From NCBI RefSeq assembly GCF_012276755.1, contig NZ_JAAXKX010000026.1, positions 1-45,990 on the forward strand: DNA of 45,990 bases, written 5' to 3'. Below the pieces are notes generated by a model, which saw nothing but the letters and a program-made list of their open reading frames with translations, made no database searches and was not told where the DNA came from. Position numbers and translations under genes: made by a program. The stretch's first letter is position 1. Each line of letters opens with the position of its first letter. Below, piece after piece: positions 24,562 to 34,016 of the stretch. The stretch is from Marichromatium bheemlicum. Lineage in GTDB: Bacteria > Pseudomonadota > Gammaproteobacteria > Chromatiales > Chromatiaceae.

Positions 24562-26541
24562 CTACTCCATCCAGGCCGCGACCACGCGATTGCGGCCGCG
24601 CTCCTTGGCGCGATAAAGGGCGCGATCAGCGGCCTTGATCAGCGCCTTCGGATCCGGTTGCGAGGGATCGTAGAGCGCCACCCCGAGGCTGGCGGTGAGA
24701 CGATGACCAACGAAGCGCTCACCGAGGAGCTGGCCACGACGCTCGATCTGCTGGCGAATACGCTCGGCATAGCCCAGCGCGCCGCTGCCACCGGTGTCAT
24801 GGAGCACGAACAGGAATTCCTCGCCACCATAACGGGCGAGGAAATCACTCGGGCGGGTCAGCGCCCGCATGGTATCAGCGACGATCCGCAACACATCGTC
24901 GCCGGTCTGGTGTCCGAAACGATCATTAAACGCCTTGAAGCGATCGATATCGAGCAGCCCGAGGGCGAAGCCACGGCCCGACTCACGGGCATGCACGAAG
25001 GTCTGATCGAGATGTTCGTCGATCATGCTGCGATTGTGTAGCCGGGTCAGGGCATCGATCTGCGCCCGGGCGCGCTCGCGCGCAAAGGAGCGACTGCGTT
25101 CGAGCGCAATCCCCAGCTCGCCGGCCACCACCCCCACCTCTTCGAGCAGGCGTGGCGCCAACGGTTGCTCGCCACCGCCGATCCACAATAGACCGAGGAT
25201 CCGACCATTGTTGAGGACCGGCACCGCCGCGGCCTGCCGCAACCCCAACTGCTGGAGCAAGGGCCGATTCTCCTCGCTCTCCGGGACCAACACCGGGCGT
25301 CGGGCGCGCAATCCGTGCACCAGATCGCCGGCCAGCGCCGGGATGCTCAGCTCGACCGGCACCAGCAACGCCGACGGCAAGGCATGGGTGGCGATCAGAC
25401 TGCGCCGGCGGGGTTCGATCTGCATCATCAACAGCTGCTCGACCCCGAACTCGGTCTGGAGCGCCTCCAGGGTACTGGGGATGAACTCGTCGGGATCGAG
25501 ACTGTGGTGTGGCGCGGTATGGCTGTTGCGCCTGCCGTACGGGCGCGGCGGCGCATCGTGTCGACACAACCCGATGGCGGTGCTCACCATGTTGGCGCGC
25601 AGCTGCATCACCGACGGGAAGCGGACACCATAGAAGCCACCGATCTCGGTCACCTCGCGATCGGCCTGCTCGAGCAGCTCCGGCAGTTCGAGCTGATCGA
25701 CCGTCACCAGCATCGGCACCTCGGGGGCGAGCAGCGGGCAACCGACCAGATCGACCGAGCCGATCCCCTGGGTCCAGGCGATGAAGTCGGCCAAGGAGAC
25801 GATCGCCACCTCGCGTGCCCGCGCCTCCTCCAGACCACTGTCGGTGATCGCACAGTGGTGCAACGACTGCACTCGGCAGATCAGCTCCGGGAGTTCCCAG
25901 TCCTCGCACACCACCGCACCGACCTGATCGTGCGAGACCCCGAAGAAGGTCTGCTCGTCGTCACGGATGGGGTTACCGGAGTTGGTCGAGGCGGCGAGGA
26001 AATCGCTGTAGCGCACCCGTCCATGGGTCTCGAGGATCACCTTACCGAGATCGTGGAGCAGCCCGGCGGCATAGAGCGCATCGGGGTCGGGGTGGCCGAT
26101 TCGCACCCCGATGCTCCGACTGAGGATGGCCACCAACAGACAGTGTTGCCAGAAATAGATGCGATCGAACCCGCCCTTGCCGGCACGCCCGACCACGTCG
26201 TCGAAGAACAGCGCGTGCAGCGCCGCCTGGCGCACCGCCGAGAACCCCAGTAGGGTGACCGCCCGCGAGATCGAGCGGATGCGACGCGGGAAGCCGTAGA
26301 AGGCGGAGTTGACCACCTGCAGCACCCTCGCGGTGAGCGCGGGCTCGGTCTCGATCACCCGCGCGATGGCGGCAACATCACTGTCATCGTCATTGGCCAA
26401 GCGCAGCAGCTTGACCGCCGCCGCCGGTGCCGGCGGCAGCTCACCGACATCGCCACGCAGGGCCGCTCGTACCGCCCGCGCGGTCTGTTCGGGATCATCC
26501 ATGCAGCGCCGGCCCCGTATCGCAAAATCGGCTCGAGACAT
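24562..26541 (-). CDS. HDOD-GAF-GGDEF signalling protein (probable diguanylate cyclase)
   Basis: A 659-residue cytoplasmic regulator. The N-terminal HDOD domain spans about 30-230 (ELPPAPAAAVKLLRL, VVNSAFYGFPRRI, LHDLGKVILETHG). A GAF-like middle lies at about 340-480, with AAAVPVLNNGRILGLLWIGG. The C-terminal GGDEF domain starts at DALTRLHNRSMIDEHL and carries the active-site motif RYGGEEFLF, so cyclic-di-GMP synthesis is expected. No RxxD inhibitory site is obvious. Starts at 26541 (AAGGA upstream) or 26502 are both possible. A TATACT box at 26703-26708 is a candidate -10. The 26542-26875 interval holds no other gene. Confidence 0.85.
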   Translation of the reverse strand: MSRADFAIRGRRCMDDPEQTARAVRAALRGDVGELPPAPAAAVKLLRLANDDDSDVAAIARVIETEPALTARVLQVVNSAFYGFPRRIRSISRAVTLLGFSAVRQAALHALFFDDVVGRAGKGGFDRIYFWQHCLLVAILSRSIGVRIGHPDPDALYAAGLLHDLGKVILETHGRVRYSDFLAASTNSGNPIRDDEQTFFGVSHDQVGAVVCEDWELPELICRVQSLHHCAITDSGLEEARAREVAIVSLADFIAWTQGIGSVDLVGCPLLAPEVPMLVTVDQLELPELLEQADREVTEIGGFYGVRFPSVMQLRANMVSTAIGLCRHDAPPRPYGRRNSHTAPHHSLDPDEFIPSTLEALQTEFGVEQLLMMQIEPRRRSLIATHALPSALLVPVELSIPALAGDLVHGLRARRPVLVPESEENRPLLQQLGLRQAAAVPVLNNGRILGLLWIGGGEQPLAPRLLEEVGVVAGELGIALERSRSFARERARAQIDALTRLHNRSMIDEHLDQTFVHARESGRGFALGLLDIDRFKAFNDRFGHQTGDDVLRIVADTMRALTRPSDFLARYGGEEFLFVLHDTGGSGALGYAERIRQQIERRGQLLGERFVGHRLTASLGVALYDPSQPDPKALIKAADRALYRAKERGRNRVVAAWME

Positions 26542-26875
26542 CGGGTCATCTCTATCCTTGGCGCGCCCGCCGTCTCCCGCAGCGAGGACGGACGCCATCC
26601 CTACTCAGCCACGACGGGATCACACACGGCAACAACCGGCGCGCACTGGAGTCCATCCATGACAGACCAGCCCCGCGATGACTGGCAATCGAAGTGTTAC
26701 TCAGTATACCGGGCGTTGACGCTGGAGAAACCCTGGCGGATGAAAGGGGCAAGCAAAGGTAGACGGAGAATGGGCAGGGCGTCGATGATCCTGCAGGGGG
26801 TCGAGCGCGACGCACGGGGAGGCCTATCCAGTGCCGTTTCGTTCGCCGCACCCGATATACCACCACAAACCGTGA

Positions 26876-27223
26876 TTACTCATCCCCCTCGGGGACATAG
26901 ATCAGGTTGCCATCGGCGAGCCGATAAGCGATGCCCGCGCGAATCCCCTGCCCTTCGCCGATGGCACCGCTGGACTCGTACTGGGTCATGGTTTGCCCCT
27001 CCTTGATCAGGATCTGCATATCGTCCTCACCAGGGTTGACGACGACCACCACCTCATCCTGAGTCAGCGCGCTGAGCGGGTTCTGCAACAGGATGATCAC
27101 GAGCACGGCGATGATGACCAGAAAGACATCGACGATGTTGACCACCGAGAGCACGGGATCATCCGCCTCTTCAGCCTCTAGATAACGACGCTGTCGGCCA
27201 CGCCGCAATGCCCGTTCAGACAT
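26876..27223 (-). CDS. DUF2149 protein, ExbD-like
   Basis: A 115-residue single-pass inner-membrane protein. A very basic N-terminus (RALRRGRQRR) should stay in the cytoplasm. One helix (about 24-46, VVNIVDVFLVIIAVLVIILL) carries a buried Asp32, positioned like the proton-carrying Asp of ExbD/TolR. The remaining 65 residues form a small periplasmic domain. It belongs to DUF2149, found next to CobN-like and MotA/TolQ/ExbB-like genes. It overlaps the channel gene by 8 bp, which supports a two-protein channel complex. ExbD-like function is my inference from the Asp and the partnership. It is the last gene of the Fur-box operon; no clear terminator follows. Confidence 0.85.
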   Translation of the reverse strand: MSERALRRGRQRRYLEAEEADDPVLSVVNIVDVFLVIIAVLVIILLQNPLSALTQDEVVVVVNPGEDDMQILIKEGQTMTQYESSGAIGEGQGIRAGIAYRLADGNLIYVPEGDE

Positions 27224-27686
27224 GTCCCTGCTCCTCCAGCGCGCGCAGGTCGCCGAGCAGCCAGCGCCGGCGCACGGTCAACACCCAGAAGGAGATCGAG
27301 GCTGCGATCAAGGCGACGATGACGGCGGCGAAGGCGATGACCAGGTTCTCGCTGACACCAGCGGCATTGCCCTCGGTCAGCGACATCAACGCCGGCCCCA
27401 TTGGAATCATGGTGCCGACCAGCCCCAACATCGGCCCGGTCCGCGTCGCCAGACGCAGCGCCTCCAGACGCCGCAGGATCCATAACTCCAGGTCCTCGCA
27501 ACTGCCACCACGGTGCTGCCAGTGTCGGTGCAGTGGCGAGACCAGTCCACGTCGCCGCTGCCAGGCCTCCATCGCAAAACTGCCGAGGTTGTAAAAGGCG
27601 AACAGGAACAGCGCCAGGATGATCAACAGGACCGGCGCCAGGAACAGCTGCGCCAATTGGTACATCAAGGATTCCAGGGCTTGCAT
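27216..27686 (-). CDS. MotA/TolQ/ExbB-like proton channel subunit
   Basis: A 156-residue membrane protein with three helices: about 12-35, 80-103 (TGPMLGLVGTMIPMGPALMS) and 113-137 (ENLVIAFAAVIVALIAASIS). The GPMLGLVGT motif of helix 2 and the long helix 3 match TolQ/ExbB channels, though the protein is shorter than ExbB (about 240). Such pentameric channels convert proton flow into movement of a partner, here presumably the DUF2149 protein encoded downstream with overlapping coding. It follows the CobN-like gene by 87 bp. Its own Tol-system counterpart lies outside this window, so this is not the tolQ of the tol operon. Confidence 0.88.
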   Translation of the reverse strand: MQALESLMYQLAQLFLAPVLLIILALFLFAFYNLGSFAMEAWQRRRGLVSPLHRHWQHRGGSCEDLELWILRRLEALRLATRTGPMLGLVGTMIPMGPALMSLTEGNAAGVSENLVIAFAAVIVALIAASISFWVLTVRRRWLLGDLRALEEQGHV

Positions 27687-27773
27687 AGAGATTGACTCGC
27701 TATCGGTTTGAACAAGAGGTGAAGTCGCTCGGGGCGGTCCAATCGCAATACGCCTCGCGCCCCGCGCCGCCGC

Positions 27774-30700
27774 TCAGACCAACTCGTGCGCCGTGCGCCA
27801 CTGCCGCAATGCGCCACCGGCGGTGACCGCCATCAGCAAGAGCAGCATGGAGGCAACCTGGGCCGGCGGCACCGAGGCGGCCTCATGAGGTTGCTGGGGT
27901 GTCAGCACTTGCCCGCTGACCGGGGTCGGCCTGCCCGCGGCCGCCTCGGCATCGGGCGGCACCCGTCCCTCGCGTCCGAAGCCAGCGACGAGATCACGCA
28001 CATAAGGTTCGAGCTGGCTGCTTGCCGCTTGGTAGCCATGACGTTCGACCGCATCCTGATAGACCTCGACCAGGGTCGAGAGGGTCTCCTCGCTGGCCTC
28101 CCAGTAATCCTTGCGAACCGCCTCCAGCATCCGCTCGACGACCTGGGCCAGGGCGGTTGGATTGTGGGTCTCGAACCACTCATCGAGATCGAGCCCGAGC
28201 GCATCCTCGACATAGACCTCGAAGAATGTCTGCCACTGGTCATCACGGACGATCTCGGGCGCCGTCGCCTGCCAGCCCCAGAAATTGTTCAGGGTGTCGA
28301 CGATGTTCAGGGTGCCGCCATAGCCCTCGGCCTGCATCGCCTCGATCCATTGCGGATGGTGATAGCGTGCGCGCAGCTCGGTGGCGAGGAAGCGGGCCGC
28401 CGAGTCGATGCGATCCTGCGCCTGGGGGTCGCGCAGGTTGCTGATGTACAGGCTGGGGCTCTGCCCGGTCAGATGACGAACCGCGAGCGCCAACCCACCA
28501 AGGTATTGGAACGGATCATCGGTCGAGAGCATGCCGTAGAGGTTCGACGAGCGTGCCAACACCGCTCCCTCGACCCCCTTGAGCTGCTCGGCATAGAGGT
28601 TCAGGTCATCGAGCGTGCGTCCCCAATGCGCGCGCTCCGGACCATAGGCGTATTGCATACGCTGCAGATAGAGTTCGGCCAGCTTACCCTCGTCCTCCCA
28701 GGTATCGGAGGCGAGCGTCGCCGCATCGAGATTCGTGCCATAGGCGCCACTCTGGCTGGAGAAGACCCGGGTCAGGGCCAGCTCCCTGGCCTCGTCTGCC
28801 GCCATCCCCTCAGCGAGAAAACGCTGCTCCAACGCCAGCGTGTTGATCCGCACCGCATTGTCCGGCTCGTCGAGTTCGGCGACCAGGGCGACGGCCCGCG
28901 CGATCAACTCCATCAGCCGCGGAAAGTGATCGCGATACAGGCCCGTTGCCGAGACCACCACATCGATGCGCGCGCGACCCAGCGCGGCACGCGGGATCAC
29001 CTCGACATCGGTGATGCGGCCACTGCGATCCCAGACCGGACGTACCCCCAGGGCATGGAAGACCTGCGACTCGAGCACCCCGAGGTGACGCATCGCCTCG
29101 ATCGACCACAGCGAAAAGGCGAGCTTGCGGGGCGCCTGACCCTGTTCTCGACGGTGCGTCTCGATCAGCGTCGCCAACGCCGCACCGCCGGCGGTATAGG
29201 CCTGCTCGGTGGGCAACTTCGACGGATCGAAGCCGTAGTGATTGCGCCCTGTCGGCAGGCTTTCGGGGTTGCGGATCGGGTCGCCGCCATAACGCGTCGC
29301 CAGATGGCGGCCATTGAGGACGGTGGCAAGCCCCGCCCACTCGTCGGCAGCCGCGAGCTTGGCGTAATACTCGCCAGCCCGCTCGACCAACTCTGCCGCC
29401 CGTTCGTCTTCGACCGGCTCCCCGTCAAGCAGGTGGCGCTCGAGAAAGCGATAGGGCGCGCTCTCGGTCAGGCGTTGATAGTCATCGACGAAGAGTTCGT
29501 CGGGCGCATCGAGTGGCAACAGGCGATAAAGCTCGTCGCCAAGCATCTGCATGACCGTGATCAGCCGCTGACTCGGCTCCGGTGCTTGGCCCAGGGTATG
29601 GAGACCCAGCGGCTGCGCCGATTGAGCAAGGTCGTGGAGATAGTCGTGAAGCGCACGCTCGAAGGCGATGAAATCCGCAGCGGCATCGGCGGCCGAGCAG
29701 CTCAGGTCCTCGAGCAGATTGAGCGCCCGGGCCTCGTCGATGATTGCCTGTTCGGTCTGCTGCTTGACCGCGCCCTGGTCGAGCAGCGCCCACTCGTGGA
29801 GCAGGTCGTGTATCGGCATCAGCGCCTGATGCAATCCGGCCGGCGCAAAGGGTGGGGTCTGGTGACTCACGGTCACCGCCCGCCCGCGGCGCTTGGCCTG
29901 GACCGCCTCGCCGATGTTGTCGACGATGTAGGGATAGGCAACGGGTAGATCCCCGAGCACCAGATAGGGGTCATCAGCGATCGACAGGCCTCGCTCCTTA
30001 CCCGGCATCCACTCCTGAGTGCCATGGGTCCCCAAATGGATCAGCGCATCGGCACCGAACGACTCGCGCACATAGAGATAGCTCGCCAGGTAGAAATGAT
30101 TCACCGGGACACGCGTGTCGTGATAGATGGATCGCTCGGCCGACTCACCGGCCTGTCCACGCGGCGGCTGGGGCAGGATGACGAGCCGATCCCGTTGGAT
30201 GCGAGGGATGACGAAGAAGGCCGCGCCCGCCTCCTCGATCACCATCGGGCTCTCGCGCGCTGGTCCCCAGCGCGCCTCGATCCGCTCCCGCACCGGCGCA
30301 GGCAAGGTCGCGAACCAGGCCTCGTAATCGGCCATCGGCAGGCGCTCGGCCAACCCTTGATCGAGCAAGCGCGTCAGCGTCTCGGGTCGATAGAAGGGGG
30401 CGAGCAACGCCGGGGCCTCGGTCGTCATCTGTGTCTCATCGACCGGCTCGACCCGATAGCCGGCCTCGGCCAGGGAACGGCTCAACTGCGCCAGGCTACG
30501 TGGCACGTTGAGAAAGGAGGCGGCCAGATTCTTCTCCCCGGGCGGATAGTTGTAGAACATCACCGCCACCCGCTTATCGGCATTCGCCGTCGCCCCCAGT
30601 CGAACCAGCCGCAACGCCTTGTCGACCAATGCCTGGGCCTGGTCGGGGATGGCGACCAGGCGACCGTCCTCGACGGCGGTCACCACCAGCGGGTCGATCA

Positions 30701-31700
30701 GACCGGCTTGCTCCGGGATCGCCAGATAGAACGGCACGCCACTCATGGCGATGCCCTCGGTGCTCGACTCCCAGTCGGCCCGATCACCACGCCGCCAACG
30801 GATCGCCTGCAGCACTGGCACACCGAGACGCTCGTAGTCCTCACTCCGCTTGCTCAGATACATGAGCTGATAGTTGATCAGCACATCGATCGCCGCCTGA
30901 CCATGTGACCAGACCAGATCCAGGTCGCCGGACCCCGGCATGATCGGATGATAAAAGACCACGGGCAGGGCCCCTGCCTGCTCGATCCGACGCACCAGGT
31001 CGTCGATGTCATCGGTTTGTGCATTCGCGATCGCAGACCGATAGATCACCACCCCGACCCGGGGTTGGGTCGCGGCACGCTCGGGCCCCACCCAGGCGAG
31101 ATACTCATCGAGATCATCGAGCACCAGATCCGGGTGCTCGGGGTGATAGATCCCGTGCTCGGGGAAGATCAGCGGCGGCGCCACATCGACCAGACCCTCC
31201 CCCCACAGCTGATGACGCAGATACGCGAACAAACGCTCGAAGTTGCTCACCCCACCCTGGCGGTAATAGTCATAGAGACGCGTGGCGTGCTCGGCATCGA
31301 GCAGACCGAACTGCGGTCCCTTGGCGGTAACGAGCAGCCACGGAGTCCCGGCCGTCTCCAGCTCGCCCCGCACCTGCCCGAGGACCTGTTGCGCGTCACT
31401 GGTACGAGGCGCATCGATCAACACCAAGCGTGTCTGCGCCAGCAGCGGCGACAACGCCTCGCCAGCGGCCTGATCGAGGTTGTGGACGAGCACCCGCAGC
31501 CCGGCCTCGCGGGCCGCCGCGGTCACCGTCTCGAACTTGCCGGAGAGCACGAAATCGGTGCTCAGGATCAACACATCCGAGGCCGGCGTATCCGCCCCCT
31601 GAGGGGTTGGCGCCCTGATCAGAGACACCAGGATCAATGCGATGATCGAACCTACCAAAAACCACTTGGCCGGAGACCAAGTGCGACCGAGACCAGTCAT
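27774..31700 (-). CDS. Membrane-anchored CobN-like chelatase (HmuS-like)
   Basis: A 1308-residue member of the CobN/BchH family. The family core is complete: HLGTHGTQEWMPGKERGLS (around 560) and GRNHYGFDP are typical CobN signatures. Unlike cytoplasmic CobN, it has an N-terminal helix (about 13-29, after Arg and Lys) and a C-terminal helix (about 1279-1296, followed by Arg residues). By the positive-inside rule the large domain is periplasmic. CobN normally needs the CobS/CobT ATPase; neither is encoded here. The gene lies 18 bp after a TonB-dependent receptor gene and before ExbB- and ExbD-like genes. To my knowledge the hmu heme operons of Bacteroidota have a similar CobN-like HmuS with comparable neighbours. 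I infer removal or exchange of a tetrapyrrole metal. Confidence 0.88.
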   Translation of the reverse strand: MTGLGRTWSPAKWFLVGSIIALILVSLIRAPTPQGADTPASDVLILSTDFVLSGKFETVTAAAREAGLRVLVHNLDQAAGEALSPLLAQTRLVLIDAPRTSDAQQVLGQVRGELETAGTPWLLVTAKGPQFGLLDAEHATRLYDYYRQGGVSNFERLFAYLRHQLWGEGLVDVAPPLIFPEHGIYHPEHPDLVLDDLDEYLAWVGPERAATQPRVGVVIYRSAIANAQTDDIDDLVRRIEQAGALPVVFYHPIMPGSGDLDLVWSHGQAAIDVLINYQLMYLSKRSEDYERLGVPVLQAIRWRRGDRADWESSTEGIAMSGVPFYLAIPEQAGLIDPLVVTAVEDGRLVAIPDQAQALVDKALRLVRLGATANADKRVAVMFYNYPPGEKNLAASFLNVPRSLAQLSRSLAEAGYRVEPVDETQMTTEAPALLAPFYRPETLTRLLDQGLAERLPMADYEAWFATLPAPVRERIEARWGPARESPMVIEEAGAAFFVIPRIQRDRLVILPQPPRGQAGESAERSIYHDTRVPVNHFYLASYLYVRESFGADALIHLGTHGTQEWMPGKERGLSIADDPYLVLGDLPVAYPYIVDNIGEAVQAKRRGRAVTVSHQTPPFAPAGLHQALMPIHDLLHEWALLDQGAVKQQTEQAIIDEARALNLLEDLSCSAADAAADFIAFERALHDYLHDLAQSAQPLGLHTLGQAPEPSQRLITVMQMLGDELYRLLPLDAPDELFVDDYQRLTESAPYRFLERHLLDGEPVEDERAAELVERAGEYYAKLAAADEWAGLATVLNGRHLATRYGGDPIRNPESLPTGRNHYGFDPSKLPTEQAYTAGGAALATLIETHRREQGQAPRKLAFSLWSIEAMRHLGVLESQVFHALGVRPVWDRSGRITDVEVIPRAALGRARIDVVVSATGLYRDHFPRLMELIARAVALVAELDEPDNAVRINTLALEQRFLAEGMAADEARELALTRVFSSQSGAYGTNLDAATLASDTWEDEGKLAELYLQRMQYAYGPERAHWGRTLDDLNLYAEQLKGVEGAVLARSSNLYGMLSTDDPFQYLGGLALAVRHLTGQSPSLYISNLRDPQAQDRIDSAARFLATELRARYHHPQWIEAMQAEGYGGTLNIVDTLNNFWGWQATAPEIVRDDQWQTFFEVYVEDALGLDLDEWFETHNPTALAQVVERMLEAVRKDYWEASEETLSTLVEVYQDAVERHGYQAASSQLEPYVRDLVAGFGREGRVPPDAEAAAGRPTPVSGQVLTPQQPHEAASVPPAQVASMLLLLMAVTAGGALRQWRTAHELV

Positions 31701-31718
31701 GGAATCCTCCGTGGATGG

Positions 31719-33713
31719 CTAGTCGAACTGCGCCTGCAAACTGAGATAAACGAAGCGACCCCGCTCCGAGTAAGTGAAGTCAGCGGACTTCTCGAGCGGA
31801 TTCTCGTCGGTGAGATTTTCGACCCCGAGCGCGACCTCGAGGTCAGGCCCGAGGTCCTTGCGGACATTGAGATGGAGCTGGGTGTAGTCGGGCAGGTCGT
31901 AGCGGCTCGAACCAGTGCCGTAGAGCACCTGTGAGCCGACATATTCGACGCGCAACTGCGGCCGGAGTCCCCAGGGCGCCTGGTCCCAGGTCAGGCGTAC
32001 GGCGCCGGTCGCCCGCGGGCGTCCCCCGAGGCGGCGCTGGTTGGTCTCGTCGCGGGCCTCGAGATAGGTGTAGTCGACCGCCAGCCCGATCCCATGCGGC
32101 AACGTCAGCGCGAGCGAGGATTCGATCCCCTGGGTGCGGGCCTGATTGATATTGATGTGCTCGAAGACCCGACCGATGCGACGATCACAGTGCTCGATGC
32201 ATTGATTCGCCAACAGGTCATCGATGTCGTTGCGAAACAGCATCAAGCTGGCCTCGACGCCCTCACCCTGGTAGGCCGCACCCAACTCATAGTTATCGGA
32301 GTGCTCGGGACGAAGCTCGGGGTTGCCCCGAAAACCATGCGCCCCGGCAAAGCTGTACTCAGGTGATAGCTGCTTTAGCGTCGGCGCCCTGAAGCCTTGG
32401 CCGACGCCGCCGCGCAGCGTCCACTGCGGGTTGAGGTGATAGACCAGATAGGCCCGGGGACTGGTCTCGGCGCCGAAGAAACGCTGATCGTCGTAGCGCA
32501 TCCCCAGCGTCAGGGTCAGATCATCGAGCAGGCTCCATTCATCCTGAACGAACAACGCCCGGTTATCAGCGCTGTCCTCCCCCCGGGTCAGGGCGGGATG
32601 GCGCAGCGTCTCCTCGCGATACTCGCCCCCGAGGGTGACGACATGCCCCTCCAGCAACGGCAAGGTGACATATCCCTTGACGACGTCCTCGACCAGGGAC
32701 TGCCGGGCGGTTGGCGCAACACCCGGGTCATCGGGACGATTGCGCGCATCGAATCGCGTGCGATACCCATCAAGCGCGAGACGCGCCGGACCGAGTTCTC
32801 CGCGATAGCTCAGGAAGTACTGCGCGCGGAACAGATCATAGCGATTGGTATGAAGCGGCGGTCCACCACGGTAATCGGTATCCCGCCAGCGCTCCTCCTC
32901 ACCACCGAGGGCGCCGAACTCGATCCGATGACCAGGCGCCGGGACCCAGGTCAACGCACCGGTCAGGGCCCGCACGTCCCTGCCCTCCAGCTCCGACACG
33001 CGAGGATCATCCGCGAGCGCGGTATCATCGACCCGACTCATCAGCGCCGAGATCCTGAGCCCCAGGCGCTCATCGAGCAGCGGTCCGGAGAGCGAGGTAC
33101 CGAGCTGGTATTCCTCCCCCCCTCGCCCGTGCTCGGCCACACCACCCAGCACTCGCACCGCGCCGCGCCAGGTCTCTCCAACCGGCTGGGTGATGACATT
33201 GATGACACCGCCCATCGCATCACTGCCGTAGAGCGCCGACAACGGACCACGGATGACCTCGATCCGCTCGACATCGCTCAACGGCGTCCAGGCATACCCA
33301 TAATCGGAGTGGCCGAAATACTCGTCGGTCGCCGCCACCCGACGCCCATCGTTGAGCAGCAAGACATGCTTGCTGTCGAGCCCGCGGATGTTGATCACAC
33401 GCCGTCCCGCCCGCTCGACACCGGAGATCGTCACCCCGGGCACGTCACGCACCGCATCGAAGACATCCCGCACCGGTCTTGCATCCAGCTCATCGCGGGA
33501 GATGACGGTAACCGAACCCGGCGCGTCACGGGCCTCCTGCTCACTCAAGGTCGCCGTCACGACCAGCGACGGCAGCTCCAGTACCGCCTCGGCACGACCA
33601 TCCGCAGCGACCAGCAGACCGGCGAGCACAGCGCCAAGAACGAGCAGGGAAGAGCGAGCGCGAGCCAGCGACAGCGGCGCGCCCGGTAAAGCGGGGGCGA
33701 ACAGTACAGCCAT
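31719..33713 (-). CDS. TonB-dependent outer-membrane receptor
   Basis: A 664-residue beta-barrel receptor with a signal peptide (residues 1-42), a TonB-box-like segment (LPSLVVTATLSEQ), a plug domain (SVTVISRDELDARPV, VERIEVIRGPLSALYGSDAM) and a barrel ending in aromatic-rich strands. The segment GFRAPTLKQLSPEYSFAGAH, followed soon by GNPELRPE, resembles the FRAP and NPxL boxes with an intervening His described for heme receptors. Similar boxes occur in other colicin-I-type receptors, so the ligand is not certain. GGAGA lies just before the ATG. It heads the operon with the CobN-like chelatase and sits behind a Fur-box-like promoter. Confidence 0.92.
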   Translation of the reverse strand: MAVLFAPALPGAPLSLARARSSLLVLGAVLAGLLVAADGRAEAVLELPSLVVTATLSEQEARDAPGSVTVISRDELDARPVRDVFDAVRDVPGVTISGVERAGRRVINIRGLDSKHVLLLNDGRRVAATDEYFGHSDYGYAWTPLSDVERIEVIRGPLSALYGSDAMGGVINVITQPVGETWRGAVRVLGGVAEHGRGGEEYQLGTSLSGPLLDERLGLRISALMSRVDDTALADDPRVSELEGRDVRALTGALTWVPAPGHRIEFGALGGEEERWRDTDYRGGPPLHTNRYDLFRAQYFLSYRGELGPARLALDGYRTRFDARNRPDDPGVAPTARQSLVEDVVKGYVTLPLLEGHVVTLGGEYREETLRHPALTRGEDSADNRALFVQDEWSLLDDLTLTLGMRYDDQRFFGAETSPRAYLVYHLNPQWTLRGGVGQGFRAPTLKQLSPEYSFAGAHGFRGNPELRPEHSDNYELGAAYQGEGVEASLMLFRNDIDDLLANQCIEHCDRRIGRVFEHININQARTQGIESSLALTLPHGIGLAVDYTYLEARDETNQRRLGGRPRATGAVRLTWDQAPWGLRPQLRVEYVGSQVLYGTGSSRYDLPDYTQLHLNVRKDLGPDLEVALGVENLTDENPLEKSADFTYSERGRFVYLSLQAQFD

Positions 33714-33800
33714 ATCGTCTCCACAGGGACCACCGCCTCAGGCGGTAACTACGACATCTGGCTGCTCGCCCGAGCTAAGCGGGAACGAGTGGCTTCAAAA

Positions 33801-33833
33801 GCAGATGATAATCAATTCCAAAATTTTACACAA
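33801..33833 (-). promoter_or_regulatory. Promoter with overlapping Fur-box-like operator
   Basis: On the minus strand, TTGTGT (33828-33833), 17 bp, TATCAT (33805-33810) forms a sigma-70-type promoter about 90 bp before the receptor gene. The 19-bp site 33801-33819 (GCAGATGATAATCAATTCC) matches 13 of 19 positions of the Fur consensus, including the whole GATAATCA core, and covers the -10. Iron-loaded Fur would block it. A small hairpin (ACCGCC-TCA-GGCGGT, 33732-33746) lies in the leader. I see no cobalamin riboswitch. Confidence 0.6.
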
Positions 33834-34016
33834 AAAGTCATCGACGCCGCACGCGGCCAACCGCTTTGCCGGATGGCCGCTCACCCCACCACCGCGCCGA
33901 TCCCTACAGGGAAAACTCACACCGCTAAGCCCGCCGCAGACAGGAAGCGCAACAGGCCACCTCTTCACTTGTCACTCCTCGCACCGAGCGACTCACCTGC
34001 CAGCACCGTCTGCAAC

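Noticed and set aside
27216-27686. Reading the ExbB-like gene as tolQ
   Set aside because: The protein is short, lies in the receptor-CobN-DUF2149 operon and is far from the tol genes, which have their own order at 42.6-46 kb.
33714-33800. Cobalamin riboswitch upstream of the TonB receptor gene
   Set aside because: I could not find the conserved B12-box or core elements, and the leader after the predicted start is only about 85 nt, too short for the full element.
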